Positions 6,883 through 13,229 of a stretch of DNA of 19,649 bases are shown here, piece by piece. The notes under the pieces are model-generated. The model had not been told where the DNA came from. It searched no databases and saw nothing but the letters and a program-made list of their open reading frames with translations. Made by a program: the position numbers and the translations under genes. Origin of the DNA: Lachnospiraceae bacterium (GTDB taxonomy: Bacteria > Bacillota_A > Clostridia > Lachnospirales > Lachnospiraceae); the NCBI GenBank assembly GCA_017416055.1, contig JAFQDI010000059.1, positions 1 to 19,649 of the forward strand, read 5' to 3'. Position 1 is the first letter of the stretch. Every line of letters begins with the position of its first letter.

Positions 6883-8283
6883 ATGAAGAATGATAATCAG
6901 GTAATCAGAAACCGCTATTGTTTCGGCTTCGGAACCATTGGCCGCGATATGCTGTACAGTCTGGTTAGTATGTATCTGATCAATTACATCACCGGAGTAA
7001 TCGGTGTGTCCAACAAAGGACTCGGTATCATCACCGCCCTGATGATGGTGTTCAGAGTGTTTGATGCACTGAACGATCCCATCATGGGCACGATTGTGGA
7101 CAACACAAAGACCCGCTGGGGAAAATTCAAACCCTGGATCCTGTTCGGCATGATTACATCCGGCCTTTTAACAATCTTGTTGTTTTCGAACTTCCATCTG
7201 GCGGAGGGACAGTATATTGCCCTGTTTGCGGTGGTTTATCTATTGTGGGGCATGGCATATACGACCAATGACATTTCTTACTGGGCGATTATGCCTGCGT
7301 TGACCAAGGATCAGAAGGAGCGGGAACGTATCGTAGCATTTGCGCGTATCTGTGCGAGCGTGGGTATGTTCTCGGTGGTGATTCTCTACACGCAGATTCC
7401 CACGATTTTCGCACCCTTCGGTGACAAGTGTTATTTGGTGTTTACCCTGATCGTAGTTGCGATTCTGTGGATATTCCAGTTGTTCACCCTGCTCGGTGTG
7501 AAGGAAGATCGTTCCGGCCTTGCGAAGCAGGAACACACGACTCTCGGCGGAATGCTGAAAGTATTATTTAAAAATGATCAGTTGATGGTGACTGCCATCG
7601 CGATGGCGTTGTTCATGATCGGTTACTGTACAACCACCTCGTTCGGAGTGTACTATTTCCGTTATGCATACCAGGATGAGAACATGTATATGGTGTTTGC
7701 GGCAGTGCTGGCGGTAGCTCAGTTGACAGCGCTTTCCCTGTTTCCGAAATTCTCGGCGAAATGGACCAGAAAGCAGCTCTATTTCGGATCAATGGTGGCG
7801 GTTTGTGTGGCGTACATTCTGTTTTTCCTCGCTCCCTTCCAAAATATGCTGCTGATCGGTGTTTCCGGACTGATCCTGTTCTTTGCACAGGCATTTATTC
7901 AGACGCTGATGCTGGTGTTCCTTGCAGATACCGTGGAGTATGGTCACTGGAAGCTGGGCAAGCGCAATGAATCGGTCACCTTTGCGGTACAGCCCTTCAT
8001 CAATAAGCTGGGCGGTGCAGTCGGCTCCGGCGTGGTCGGTCTGACACTGATTTTATCCGGTATCAACGATATCGAGCAGAAGTACGCAGCGGCAACAACA
8101 CAGGCAGATAAACTGGCAGCGGCAGCGACGGTTCAGACCTCGTCTCTGTGGATGATGAAGGTGGCGATGCTGATCTTCCCGCTGATCTGTATCGTGGTGG
8201 GGTTTGTATTGTACCGCAAGAAATACGTGATTGATAAAGAGATGTATGAGCGGATTGTGGAGGAGCTGAAGGAGAGAGAATGA
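6883..8283 (+). CDS. GPH-family sugar:cation symporter
   Basis: A 466-residue membrane protein with about twelve transmembrane helices of the glycoside-pentoside-hexuronide (MelB-like) family in the major facilitator superfamily. The family signature loop between helices 2 and 3 is clear: F-DALNDPIMGTIVDNT then K-TRWGKFKPW (residues about 58-86). It probably imports an unphosphorylated glycoside with Na+ or H+. A hydrophilic C-terminal helix (IVEELKERE) ends the protein. The start has a GAGGATAAG-type site. It lies directly after the GH13 and AIM24 genes, so its substrate is plausibly the alpha-glucoside cleaved by the GH13 enzyme. It converges with the DeoR gene with only three bases between the stop codons and no terminator in the gap. 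Confidence 0.93.
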   Translation: MKNDNQVIRNRYCFGFGTIGRDMLYSLVSMYLINYITGVIGVSNKGLGIITALMMVFRVFDALNDPIMGTIVDNTKTRWGKFKPWILFGMITSGLLTILLFSNFHLAEGQYIALFAVVYLLWGMAYTTNDISYWAIMPALTKDQKERERIVAFARICASVGMFSVVILYTQIPTIFAPFGDKCYLVFTLIVVAILWIFQLFTLLGVKEDRSGLAKQEHTTLGGMLKVLFKNDQLMVTAIAMALFMIGYCTTTSFGVYYFRYAYQDENMYMVFAAVLAVAQLTALSLFPKFSAKWTRKQLYFGSMVAVCVAYILFFLAPFQNMLLIGVSGLILFFAQAFIQTLMLVFLADTVEYGHWKLGKRNESVTFAVQPFINKLGGAVGSGVVGLTLILSGINDIEQKYAAATTQADKLAAAATVQTSSLWMMKVAMLIFPLICIVVGFVLYRKKYVIDKEMYERIVEELKERE

Positions 8284-8286
8284 TGC

Positions 8287-8988
8287 TCAGTTCAACTCGG
8301 TGATCACCCCATCGATCTCCCTTGCATTCGCAATATTGTACATATATTTCTGTCCGATTTTACTGCTGTCGCACAGAAAATAGCATTTGGCAGCGTTTTT
8401 CATCATCGCCTTTTTCACCGTAGCCTCCTCGATGGATGAATCGGTGATCACCCCGTCTTGGGTGATGCCGCGGGAGGAAAAGAAAAAGATGTCGGCATTG
8501 ATCTTGGAGATGAAATTCTCGGTATCACTTCCCACATAGGCGATGGAATGGAGTAGCAGCAGTCCGCCGGTACAGTAGTTTTTGATTTGTCGTTCTCCCA
8601 GTTTGATGGAGGTTTTCGGGCTGTTGGTGATGACAATAATGTCTTTAAATTTTTCCAGATAAGGAATCAAATAAGAAGCTGTCGAAGAAGCATCCAGAAA
8701 GATCACGTCCCCATCGCTGATCAGTTTGGATGCTTTTTCTGCGATGGCACGCTTTGAGAGGTTGTTCTGCTCCTCGCGGAAAACCAGAGGCACCTCATTA
8801 TCTGCAACTTTTCTGAGCATCACACCGCCGTGGGTGCGCTTTACTGTCCCCTGTTTTTCCAATTCACTGAGATCGCGGCGAATTGTGGGCTGACTGACAT
8901 ACAACAGTTCAGACAGTTTCTTCACGCTGATACTTTTCTTTTGAATTACCAGATTTAAAATTGCTTCCTGACGCTCGGTGTTGAACAT
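8287..8988 (-). CDS. DeoR/GlpR-family transcriptional regulator
   Basis: A 233-residue repressor. The N-terminal winged HTH (1-58) carries the DeoR signature around L26-S-ELLYVSQPTIRRDL and GTVKRTHGG. The C-terminal DeoRC sensor domain has the phosphosugar-binding pattern: F97-L-D-A-S-S-T (97-103), V-TNSP near 119-124, SRGITQDG (172-179) and DSSKIG (207-212). Such regulators usually respond to a phosphorylated sugar intermediate. It is convergent with the symporter and divergent from the dehydrogenase gene. Three TTTCG-type half-sites phased at ten bases lie directly over its own 5' region (8992-9019), pointing to autoregulation and to control of the dehydrogenase-epimerase genes and perhaps the transport genes. 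Confidence 0.94.
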   Translation of the reverse strand: MFNTERQEAILNLVIQKKSISVKKLSELLYVSQPTIRRDLSELEKQGTVKRTHGGVMLRKVADNEVPLVFREEQNNLSKRAIAEKASKLISDGDVIFLDASSTASYLIPYLEKFKDIIVITNSPKTSIKLGERQIKNYCTGGLLLLHSIAYVGSDTENFISKINADIFFFSSRGITQDGVITDSSIEEATVKKAMMKNAAKCYFLCDSSKIGQKYMYNIANAREIDGVITELN

Positions 8989-8991
8989 TTC

Positions 8992-9019
8992 TTTCGTTTC
9001 CTTTCGATTGTTTTCAAAT
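8992..9019. promoter_or_regulatory. Phased DeoR operator half-sites
   Basis: TTTCGTTT (8992-8999), TTTCGATT (9002-9009) and TTTCAAAT (9012-9019) recur every ten bases, one helical turn. Direct repeats of TTTCG-type units are what DeoR-family regulators of Firmicutes commonly bind. A further CGATTGTTTTTCA lies at 9033-9045, echoing CGATTGTTTTCA at 9005-9016. Confidence 0.55.
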
Positions 9020-9061
9020 AAGGCTGATTATGCGATTGTTTTTCAGAATTATCGCCAATGA

Positions 9062-9090
9062 TTGACCGTTTCCTTTCTTTATTATACGAT
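9062..9090 (+). promoter_or_regulatory. Promoter for dehydrogenase-epimerase pair
   Basis: TTGACC (9062-9067), 17-base spacer and TACGAT (9085-9090). It sits 32 bases ahead of the ATG and just downstream of the DeoR half-sites. Confidence 0.55.
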
Positions 9091-9121
9091 AAAGATAATG
9101 AAAAGGAAAGGGTCTGTCACG

Positions 9122-10120
9122 ATGAAAGTTGCAAATTTACATGGTATCAATGATCTGCGCTATGAAGATATACCGGTTCCGAAGTGTGAAGCAGACGAGG
9201 TGTTGATCGAGATAAAGAGCTGCGGCATCTGCGGAAGCGATGTGCCACGTGTGTACACGAAAGGAACTTATCATTTTCCGACCGTCATCGGGCATGAGTT
9301 TGCCGGGAAAGTGGTGGAGGACGCGAAGGGTGAACTGGTTGGTGCCCGCGTTGCGGTATTTCCTCTGTTGCCCTGTTTTTCCTGTGATTCCTGCAAAGAC
9401 GAAAATTACGCATCGTGCAAGGATTATGACTACTACGGCTCACGAAGAGACGGTGGAATGGCGGAATACATTGCGGTGAAGCGTTGGAATCTGGTCCCGT
9501 TGCCGGAGAATATCAGCTACGATGAGGGAGCAATGTGCGAGCCAATCTCAGTTTCTCGTCATGCGGTGTTGAAGCTGAAGATCGAAAAGGGAGATCACGT
9601 GCTGATCTCCGGAGCCGGCCCGATCGGCCTGATCGCCGGTCAGTGGGCGAAGGCGTTTGGCGCGGACGAAGTCTATTACTTTGATATTGATGAGCGGAAG
9701 ATCGCGTTTGCGAAGACAATGGGCTTCAAGGAGTATGATCCGACCTGCGAGATCAACAAGGTGATTGAGGGAACCGGATACGGAGATGCATTGAAAAAAT
9801 GCCTGGAGGCGGTAAAACCCTACGGCACGGTGGTGCTCATGGGCAATCCCGCGAGAGAGGTTGTTCTTTCCCAGAACACCTACTGGCACATCATGCGAAA
9901 AGAATTGACCGTTCTGGGAACATGGAATTCTTCTTACAGTGAGAAGCAGAACGATTGGGAGGAGAGCATCAAAGCGTTGGCAGAAGGTCGACTGAATGTG
10001 AAGCCGCTGATCACGCACAAAATCCCGCTGAGTCAGTGCAACGAGGCGTTTGAAGTGCTGAAGAACCGAACTGAGTTTTGCAACAAAGTGATTCTGAACA
10101 TGAATACGGAGGAGGTATAA
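9122..10120 (+). CDS. Zinc-dependent polyol(-phosphate) dehydrogenase, GatD-like
   Basis: A 332-residue medium-chain dehydrogenase. Catalytic zinc ligands are C37 (GICGSD), H58-E59 (GHE) and E140. The structural zinc cysteines are C85, C88, C91 and C99. The Rossmann motif is GAGPIG (164-169), and D188 at the end of the second strand indicates NAD rather than NADP. GICGSDVPRV, the GSRRDGG segment and SQNTYWHIMRKELTVLGTWNSS resemble galactitol-1-phosphate 5-dehydrogenases, so a sugar alcohol or its phosphate being oxidised to a ketose is the best guess. The exact substrate is not determined. ATG 9122 is preferred over upstream in-frame Met codons because GGAAAGGG (9105-9112) lies nine bases ahead. 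It is two bases from the epimerase gene, so they are translationally linked. Confidence 0.9.
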   Translation: MKVANLHGINDLRYEDIPVPKCEADEVLIEIKSCGICGSDVPRVYTKGTYHFPTVIGHEFAGKVVEDAKGELVGARVAVFPLLPCFSCDSCKDENYASCKDYDYYGSRRDGGMAEYIAVKRWNLVPLPENISYDEGAMCEPISVSRHAVLKLKIEKGDHVLISGAGPIGLIAGQWAKAFGADEVYYFDIDERKIAFAKTMGFKEYDPTCEINKVIEGTGYGDALKKCLEAVKPYGTVVLMGNPAREVVLSQNTYWHIMRKELTVLGTWNSSYSEKQNDWEESIKALAEGRLNVKPLITHKIPLSQCNEAFEVLKNRTEFCNKVILNMNTEEV

Positions 10121-10122
10121 AG

Positions 10123-10788
10123 ATGACAAGTAAACTTTCACCTTCAATCATGTGTGTGGATTTTTTTGATCTGGAGAACAGTGTCAAAGAATTTGAGCAG
10201 AATGACATCGAGTATATCCATGTGGACATCATGGATGGAAAATTTGTGGGGAACTATACATTGGGCACAGATTTTATCAAGAGTCTGAAAGCAAAGTGCT
10301 CGATCCCGCTGGACATTCATCTGATGATTGAAAACCCGGAGAATAAACTGGATTGGTTTGCGTTCGGAGAGAATGATTACGTGGCTGTTCATGCGGAGGC
10401 AACCTGTCATCTGCAGAAGGTGCTGGCAAGTATTCGCGCGCGCGGCGCAAAGCCGATGGTTGCGATCAATCCGGGGACACCGATCTGTATGCTTGAAAGT
10501 GTGTTGGATGACGTGGATTGCGTGTTGGTGATGACGGTAAATCCGGGCTTTGCAGGCCAGAAGCTGGTGAAGTCCACGCTGAAGAAGATTCGGGAACTGC
10601 GCGAGTATTTGAATCATAACGGATATGAGCATATCGAGATTGAGGTGGACGGAAATGTCAGCTTCGAAAATGCAAAGCTGATGCGTGAGGCCGGTGCAAA
10701 TATCTTTGTCGGAGGCACCTCCAGTATTTTTTCGAAGGAAGGTTCGATGTCGGAAAACGTGGCCAGACTGAGAGAAGTTACCGCATAA
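10123..10788 (+). CDS. Ribulose-phosphate 3-epimerase family, AlsE-like
   Basis: A 221-residue TIM-barrel epimerase that inverts C3 of a ketose phosphate. Metal ligands and acid/base residues are visible: H33 and D35 (HVDIMDG), H66 (LDIHLM) and D176 (EVDGNV), with the mobile loop VMTVNPGFAGQ (136-146) and the phosphate-binding GGTSSIF (197-203). SPSIMCVD and the EVDG and GTS segments look closer to D-allulose-6-phosphate 3-epimerase (AlsE) than to housekeeping Rpe, but this is a judgement by eye. GGAGGAGG (10109-10116), inside the end of the upstream gene, is seven bases before the ATG. Pairing with a polyol-phosphate-type dehydrogenase suggests a hexulose or pentulose phosphate catabolic step. 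Confidence 0.9.
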   Translation: MTSKLSPSIMCVDFFDLENSVKEFEQNDIEYIHVDIMDGKFVGNYTLGTDFIKSLKAKCSIPLDIHLMIENPENKLDWFAFGENDYVAVHAEATCHLQKVLASIRARGAKPMVAINPGTPICMLESVLDDVDCVLVMTVNPGFAGQKLVKSTLKKIRELREYLNHNGYEHIEIEVDGNVSFENAKLMREAGANIFVGGTSSIFSKEGSMSENVARLREVTA

Positions 10789-10798
10789 ATTATTTTAT

Positions 10799-10834
10799 CG
10801 AACACTTGTTCTTTTGTGCAGTATGTGCTATAAT
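10799..10834 (+). promoter_or_regulatory. SOS-type promoter: LexA box over -35
   Basis: TTGTTC (10806-10811) and a perfect TATAAT (10829-10834) are 17 bases apart. The -35 is part of CGAACACTTGTTC (10799-10811), which fits the GAAC-N4-GTTC core of the Firmicutes LexA/DinR box. A repressor bound there would block the -35. Confidence 0.7.
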
Positions 10835-10836
10835 GG

Positions 10837-10870
10837 ATGTCGGAGGTGTACTTGAACGCATCTCCGGCAT
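10837..10870 (+). promoter_or_regulatory. Leader hairpin in the NUDIX transcript
   Basis: Bases 10837-10845 pair with 10862-10870 (nine pairs, one G-U) around a 16-base loop, followed by TTGTCTTTTGG. It lies within the presumed 5' leader and could be a weak attenuator or only a 5' stabilising stem. Confidence 0.3.
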
Positions 10871-10907
10871 TTGTCTTTTGGAAAACGAGAGAACAGGAGC
10901 GGTGGAT

Positions 10908-11423
10908 ATGTCCGAAGTAAAGTTTTATGGAATAGATGAAGTCGATAAACATCTTTTGAAATATGCGGTGATCGTTGCCAGATATGAGGATAAGTGGATA
11001 TTCTGTCGCCACAAACGGCGTGAGACATGGGAGATTCCGGGCGGTCATCACGAGCACGGAGAGACGATCGAAGAAACGGCGAGACGTGAACTCTGGGAGG
11101 AAACCGGAGCGGTTGAAGCGGACATTCGGCCGGTGGCCATCTATCAGTACAATGATTACGGGATGTTATTTTTTGCGACAGTCAAAACCTTGGAGGCATT
11201 GCCGGAAGCGTCGGAGATCGGGGAGGTTTGCCTGATGGACACATTGCCTGAGAAGCTGACCTATCCGCAGATTCAACCGGAACTGGATCGATATGTGCAA
11301 GGGTGGCTAAATCTACAGACCAACGCGGAGGAACTGTTTGCGATGCGGGAGCGGGGGGAATTGGTACCGTTGCCGTATTTGGAGGAGATGCTTAAGATGA
11401 CTGGCGGTTCAACTGCGGGTTGA
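10908..11423 (+). CDS. NUDIX hydrolase
   Basis: A 171-residue pyrophosphohydrolase. The Nudix box is complete from G46 to A68: G-x5-E52-x7-R60-E61-L-W-E64-E65-x-G67-A, with the Mg-binding glutamates in place. Preceding WEIPGGH and following strands fit the fold. The C-terminal 50 residues (PYLEEMLKM region) are an extra helical tail. The substrate is unknown: oxidised nucleotides, nucleoside diphosphate sugars and others are all possible. The start at 10908 has AGGAG (10895-10899) eight bases upstream; earlier in-frame codons would lie over the promoter. Its own promoter carries a LexA-like box, which would favour a role in nucleotide sanitation during DNA damage. Confidence 0.92.
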   Translation: MSEVKFYGIDEVDKHLLKYAVIVARYEDKWIFCRHKRRETWEIPGGHHEHGETIEETARRELWEETGAVEADIRPVAIYQYNDYGMLFFATVKTLEALPEASEIGEVCLMDTLPEKLTYPQIQPELDRYVQGWLNLQTNAEELFAMRERGELVPLPYLEEMLKMTGGSTAG

Positions 11424-11445
11424 GCAAAATAAACTTGAGGCGTTA

Positions 11446-11474
11446 TTGTATTACAACTCCTTCCGTCCTATAAT
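11446..11474 (+). promoter_or_regulatory. Promoter for XRE-PRTase gene
   Basis: TTGTAT (11446-11451), 17-base spacer, perfect TATAAT (11469-11474). AGGAGG follows near 11515, then the ATG at 11525. Confidence 0.65.
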
Positions 11475-11524
11475 TCAGATATACCAATCAGTGCTGGCGG
11501 GAAAGATAGGATAGGAGGTTTTGT

Positions 11525-12325
11525 ATGAATTCGATAGGAAGTACGATTAAGTGTCTTCGCAAAGCAATGGGTGTGACACAGGAGGAATTGGCTGGAAGTT
11601 TAGGTGTGACATATCAAGCCGTTTCAAAGTGGGAGAATGATACAACGTTACCGGATATTATGATGATTCCGGCGTTAGCAACCTATTTTGGCGTTACGAC
11701 AGATGAATTGTTTGGATATAAGTTGAATGTGATGACAGATAAAGAACGATTAATCAACTTTATGATAAAAAACCAGATACTATGTCGTAAGGATGTTAAC
11801 AATGTAAATGATGTCAGACCGGACTACTATATTAACTCTGAGCGTTTCACAACAAATGCTCAAATTAGCAAGATCGGTGAGGCGTTTGCAGATTGTATCC
11901 GTGAAAACCATCTTGAGTTTGATACAATTATGGGGTTGGCATATCATGGAATCGGATTCTCGGCAGCGACAGCAGTTGCATTATATCAGAAATACGGGGT
12001 TACAACACACTATTGCTATGATCGACAGCGGCCGGATAGCAGAGGACGAATACTCTGTGGACATACACCGCAGACAGGTGAACGGCTGATCATCATCGAT
12101 GATGTAATGGGGACCGGGCGTAGTATGGATGAACGAATTTCACAATTACGGGCAGTAGCAGATGTGCGGATTGAAGCTATTATTGTTATTGTCAATCGGT
12201 GTCATTGCCTTACAGAAAAGTCCGGGACGGTGCTGATGAAAGAAAAATACGGAGCAAATGTGTATTCTCTGATCACGGATTATGATATTCAGCAGATGCA
12301 AAAGAGCGGAATGATTATTGCGTAG
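11525..12325 (+). CDS. XRE HTH fused to phosphoribosyltransferase-like domain
   Basis: The 266-residue product has an N-terminal XRE HTH (about 5-63: TQEELAGSLGVTYQAVSKWEND) and a C-terminal type I phosphoribosyltransferase fold (about 98-250). That domain resembles orotate phosphoribosyltransferase: YYINSERFTT, then MGLAYHGIGFSAATAVAL (136-153), and the PRPP loop L188-IIIDDVMGTGRS200 with both acidic residues. The flexible loop where PyrE has RKEAKDHGEGG here reads YDRQRPDSRGR, lacking the catalytic Lys and His. So it is probably a ligand-sensing regulator, analogous in logic to B. subtilis PurR, rather than an enzyme. Likely effectors are PRPP or a nucleotide. It has its own promoter and ends in a strong terminator. 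Regulon unknown; autoregulation is possible. Confidence 0.88.
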   Translation: MNSIGSTIKCLRKAMGVTQEELAGSLGVTYQAVSKWENDTTLPDIMMIPALATYFGVTTDELFGYKLNVMTDKERLINFMIKNQILCRKDVNNVNDVRPDYYINSERFTTNAQISKIGEAFADCIRENHLEFDTIMGLAYHGIGFSAATAVALYQKYGVTTHYCYDRQRPDSRGRILCGHTPQTGERLIIIDDVMGTGRSMDERISQLRAVADVRIEAIIVIVNRCHCLTEKSGTVLMKEKYGANVYSLITDYDIQQMQKSGMIIA

Positions 12326-12336
12326 GTTGTATAGTG

Positions 12337-12369
12337 AAAGGCAGATCATGGATAGGATGGTCTGCCTTT
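12337..12369. terminator. Bidirectional intrinsic terminator
   Basis: Arms 12337-12349 and 12357-12369 pair over 13 bases with one G-U and a 7-base loop, followed by TTTT on the plus strand and preceded by AAA for the other. It lies between the convergent XRE-PRTase and toxin genes. Confidence 0.85.
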
Positions 12370-12379
12370 TCAAGTCCTA

Positions 12380-12877
12380 TTACTCTGTTGAAGTGTGTTG
12401 ACGTAATTCTTCAAGCATCAAGTGTTCGATGCGTTGAATGTCTGGAAATACTAATTTTTTTCCACGTTTCATCAGTGCAAAGATTTTCCTCATGTTTGTG
12501 CGAATTGTTTGCTGAAGCTCTGTGTGAACACGCACTGGTTTGCCATCTCTGCTATGTACATGATCTAAATAATGTTCTGTGATTGGAAAAATATTTTGCA
12601 AAAGAAATGCAGCCTTTTTCTGATCAAATTCACCAATTACAATCGTTAGGCAGTTTCCGTAGGTTTTCATTTGTTTGTCGTAAAGTGCTTGATATTTTTC
12701 GTCAACTTTGGAACTCATGGGGACAACCCATAGAAGTGAAGTGAGAGAATCTTTGATACAATAGAATGTGGGGCGGTAGGAACCATGTTCTTTATTTTTC
12801 ATCAGTTTGTCATCTTTGATGTATTCAAAAAATTCATCTTTGATATGGTAGACGTAGCCTTCTCGGAATTGAGTCAT
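12380..12877 (-). CDS. cptN: Type III toxin, CptN/ToxN-like endoribonuclease
   Basis: A 165-residue protein that I assign to the CptN branch of type III toxin-antitoxin toxins from both sequence and locus architecture. These are small single-domain RNases with a compact SH3-like fold that cut mRNA and are held inactive by their own repeat RNA. Visible segments are YHIKDEFFEYIKDDKLM (10-26), RPTFYC (35-40), LLWVVPMSSKVDEKY (48-62, where the family's active-site Ser/Lys region lies), CLTIVIGEFD (76-85) and NIFPITEHYLDHVH (95-108). AGGAGG lies upstream of the ATG at 12877. On the same strand just upstream are an intrinsic terminator, two 45-base tandem repeats and a consensus promoter, the defining layout of this system. 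Lower GC than neighbours suggests acquisition. The CptIN label rather than ToxIN or TenpIN rests on repeat length and number. Confidence 0.82.
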   Translation of the reverse strand: MTQFREGYVYHIKDEFFEYIKDDKLMKNKEHGSYRPTFYCIKDSLTSLLWVVPMSSKVDEKYQALYDKQMKTYGNCLTIVIGEFDQKKAAFLLQNIFPITEHYLDHVHSRDGKPVRVHTELQQTIRTNMRKIFALMKRGKKLVFPDIQRIEHLMLEELRQHTSTE

Positions 12878-12912
12878 CCAATTCCTCCTTTCTTAAGAAA
12901 AATAAGAATGAA

Positions 12913-12938
12913 AAAACCCTATCCTCAGACAGGGTTTT
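12913..12938 (-). terminator. Leaky terminator between cptI repeats and cptN
   Basis: AAAACCCT (12913-12920) and AGGGTTTT (12931-12938) pair over eight bases; read on the minus strand the stem ends in a six-base T-run. This is the position where type III loci have the attenuating terminator that sets the RNA-to-toxin ratio. Confidence 0.8.
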
Positions 12939-12942
12939 CTTG

Positions 12943-13036
12943 ATTTTCCAGCCACCCATTTATCGGTCGCCGGTGGCGGCGAGCAATATTTTCCAGCCAC
13001 TCACTTATCAGTCGCCAGTGGCGGCGAACAATATTT
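12943..13036 (-). repeat. Two 45-base tandem repeats (plus 4-base start of a third)
   Basis: Copies are 12943-12987 and 12988-13032, exactly 45 bases apart, then ATTT at 13033-13036. They differ at five positions, all transitions. Two of these (12956 C to 13001 T, and 12972 G to 13017 A) are paired in the predicted stem and change together from C-G to T-A. Confidence 0.92.
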
Positions 13037-13045
13037 ACTGTTATT

Positions 13046-13074
13046 ATTATATTGAAAAAAGCATATTTTGTCAA
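13046..13074 (-). promoter_or_regulatory. Consensus promoter of the type III locus
   Basis: On the minus strand TTGACA (13069-13074), a 17-base spacer and TATAAT (13046-13051): both boxes perfect. It starts just ahead of the first repeat. Confidence 0.88.
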
Positions 13075-13142
13075 GACGGATATTTTTTGACCCTTTTTAG
13101 ACAGAGGTTTTTGACCTTTTCGATTTCTTCTTATCTTTCTCC

Positions 13143-13171
13143 TTGACAAATCACAAAAATGATTCTATAAT
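13143..13171 (+). promoter_or_regulatory. Consensus promoter of the SPFH operon
   Basis: TTGACA (13143-13148), 17-base spacer, TATAAT (13166-13171). Both boxes are perfect, so regulation must come from a repressor; TGATATCA repeats start at the last base of the -10. Confidence 0.88.
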
Positions 13172-13218
13172 GATATCAAAATAATATCACACACAAATCT
13201 AAACTTCGTGTGATATCA
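13171..13218. promoter_or_regulatory. TGATATCA operator repeats in the SPFH leader
   Basis: The palindrome TGATATCA occurs at 13171-13178 and 13211-13218, with TAATATCA at 13182-13189 (11 bases after the first). ATATCACAC (13184-13192) and GTGTGATAT (13208-13216) also form a nine-base inverted repeat. The ribbon-helix-helix protein two genes on is the obvious candidate ligand. The second arm nearly touches the ribosome binding site, so an mRNA hairpin role is also possible. Confidence 0.6.
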
Positions 13219-13229
13219 AGGAGGGCACT

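Larger units (their letters stand above)
12911..13039 (-). ncRNA. cptI: Antitoxin RNA precursor of the type III locus
   Basis: The transcript should start near 13039 from the promoter at 13046-13074, cross two 45-base repeats and end at the terminator at 12913-12938, with some readthrough into the toxin gene. In known systems the toxin itself cuts the precursor into repeat-length units that fold as pseudoknots and bind it. Each repeat can form a GCCAC(C/T)...(G/A)GTGGC stem. Confidence 0.78.

Noticed and set aside
9548..10147. Minus-strand frame opposite the dehydrogenase
   Set aside because: Antisense to a gene with complete zinc and NAD motifs, and no recognisable domain.
12943..13036. CRISPR array
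   Set aside because: Copies abut directly without spacers, are only two in number and sit in a type III toxin-antitoxin layout.
13084..13116. Repeated TTTTTGACC (13084-13092 and 13108-13116)
   Set aside because: Too short and T-rich, with no matching -10 boxes; probably chance.
12925..13149. Minus-strand 74-codon frame with repeated WLEN-like residues
   Set aside because: It only translates the type III antitoxin repeats; the residue repetition is a by-product of the 45-base RNA repeat.
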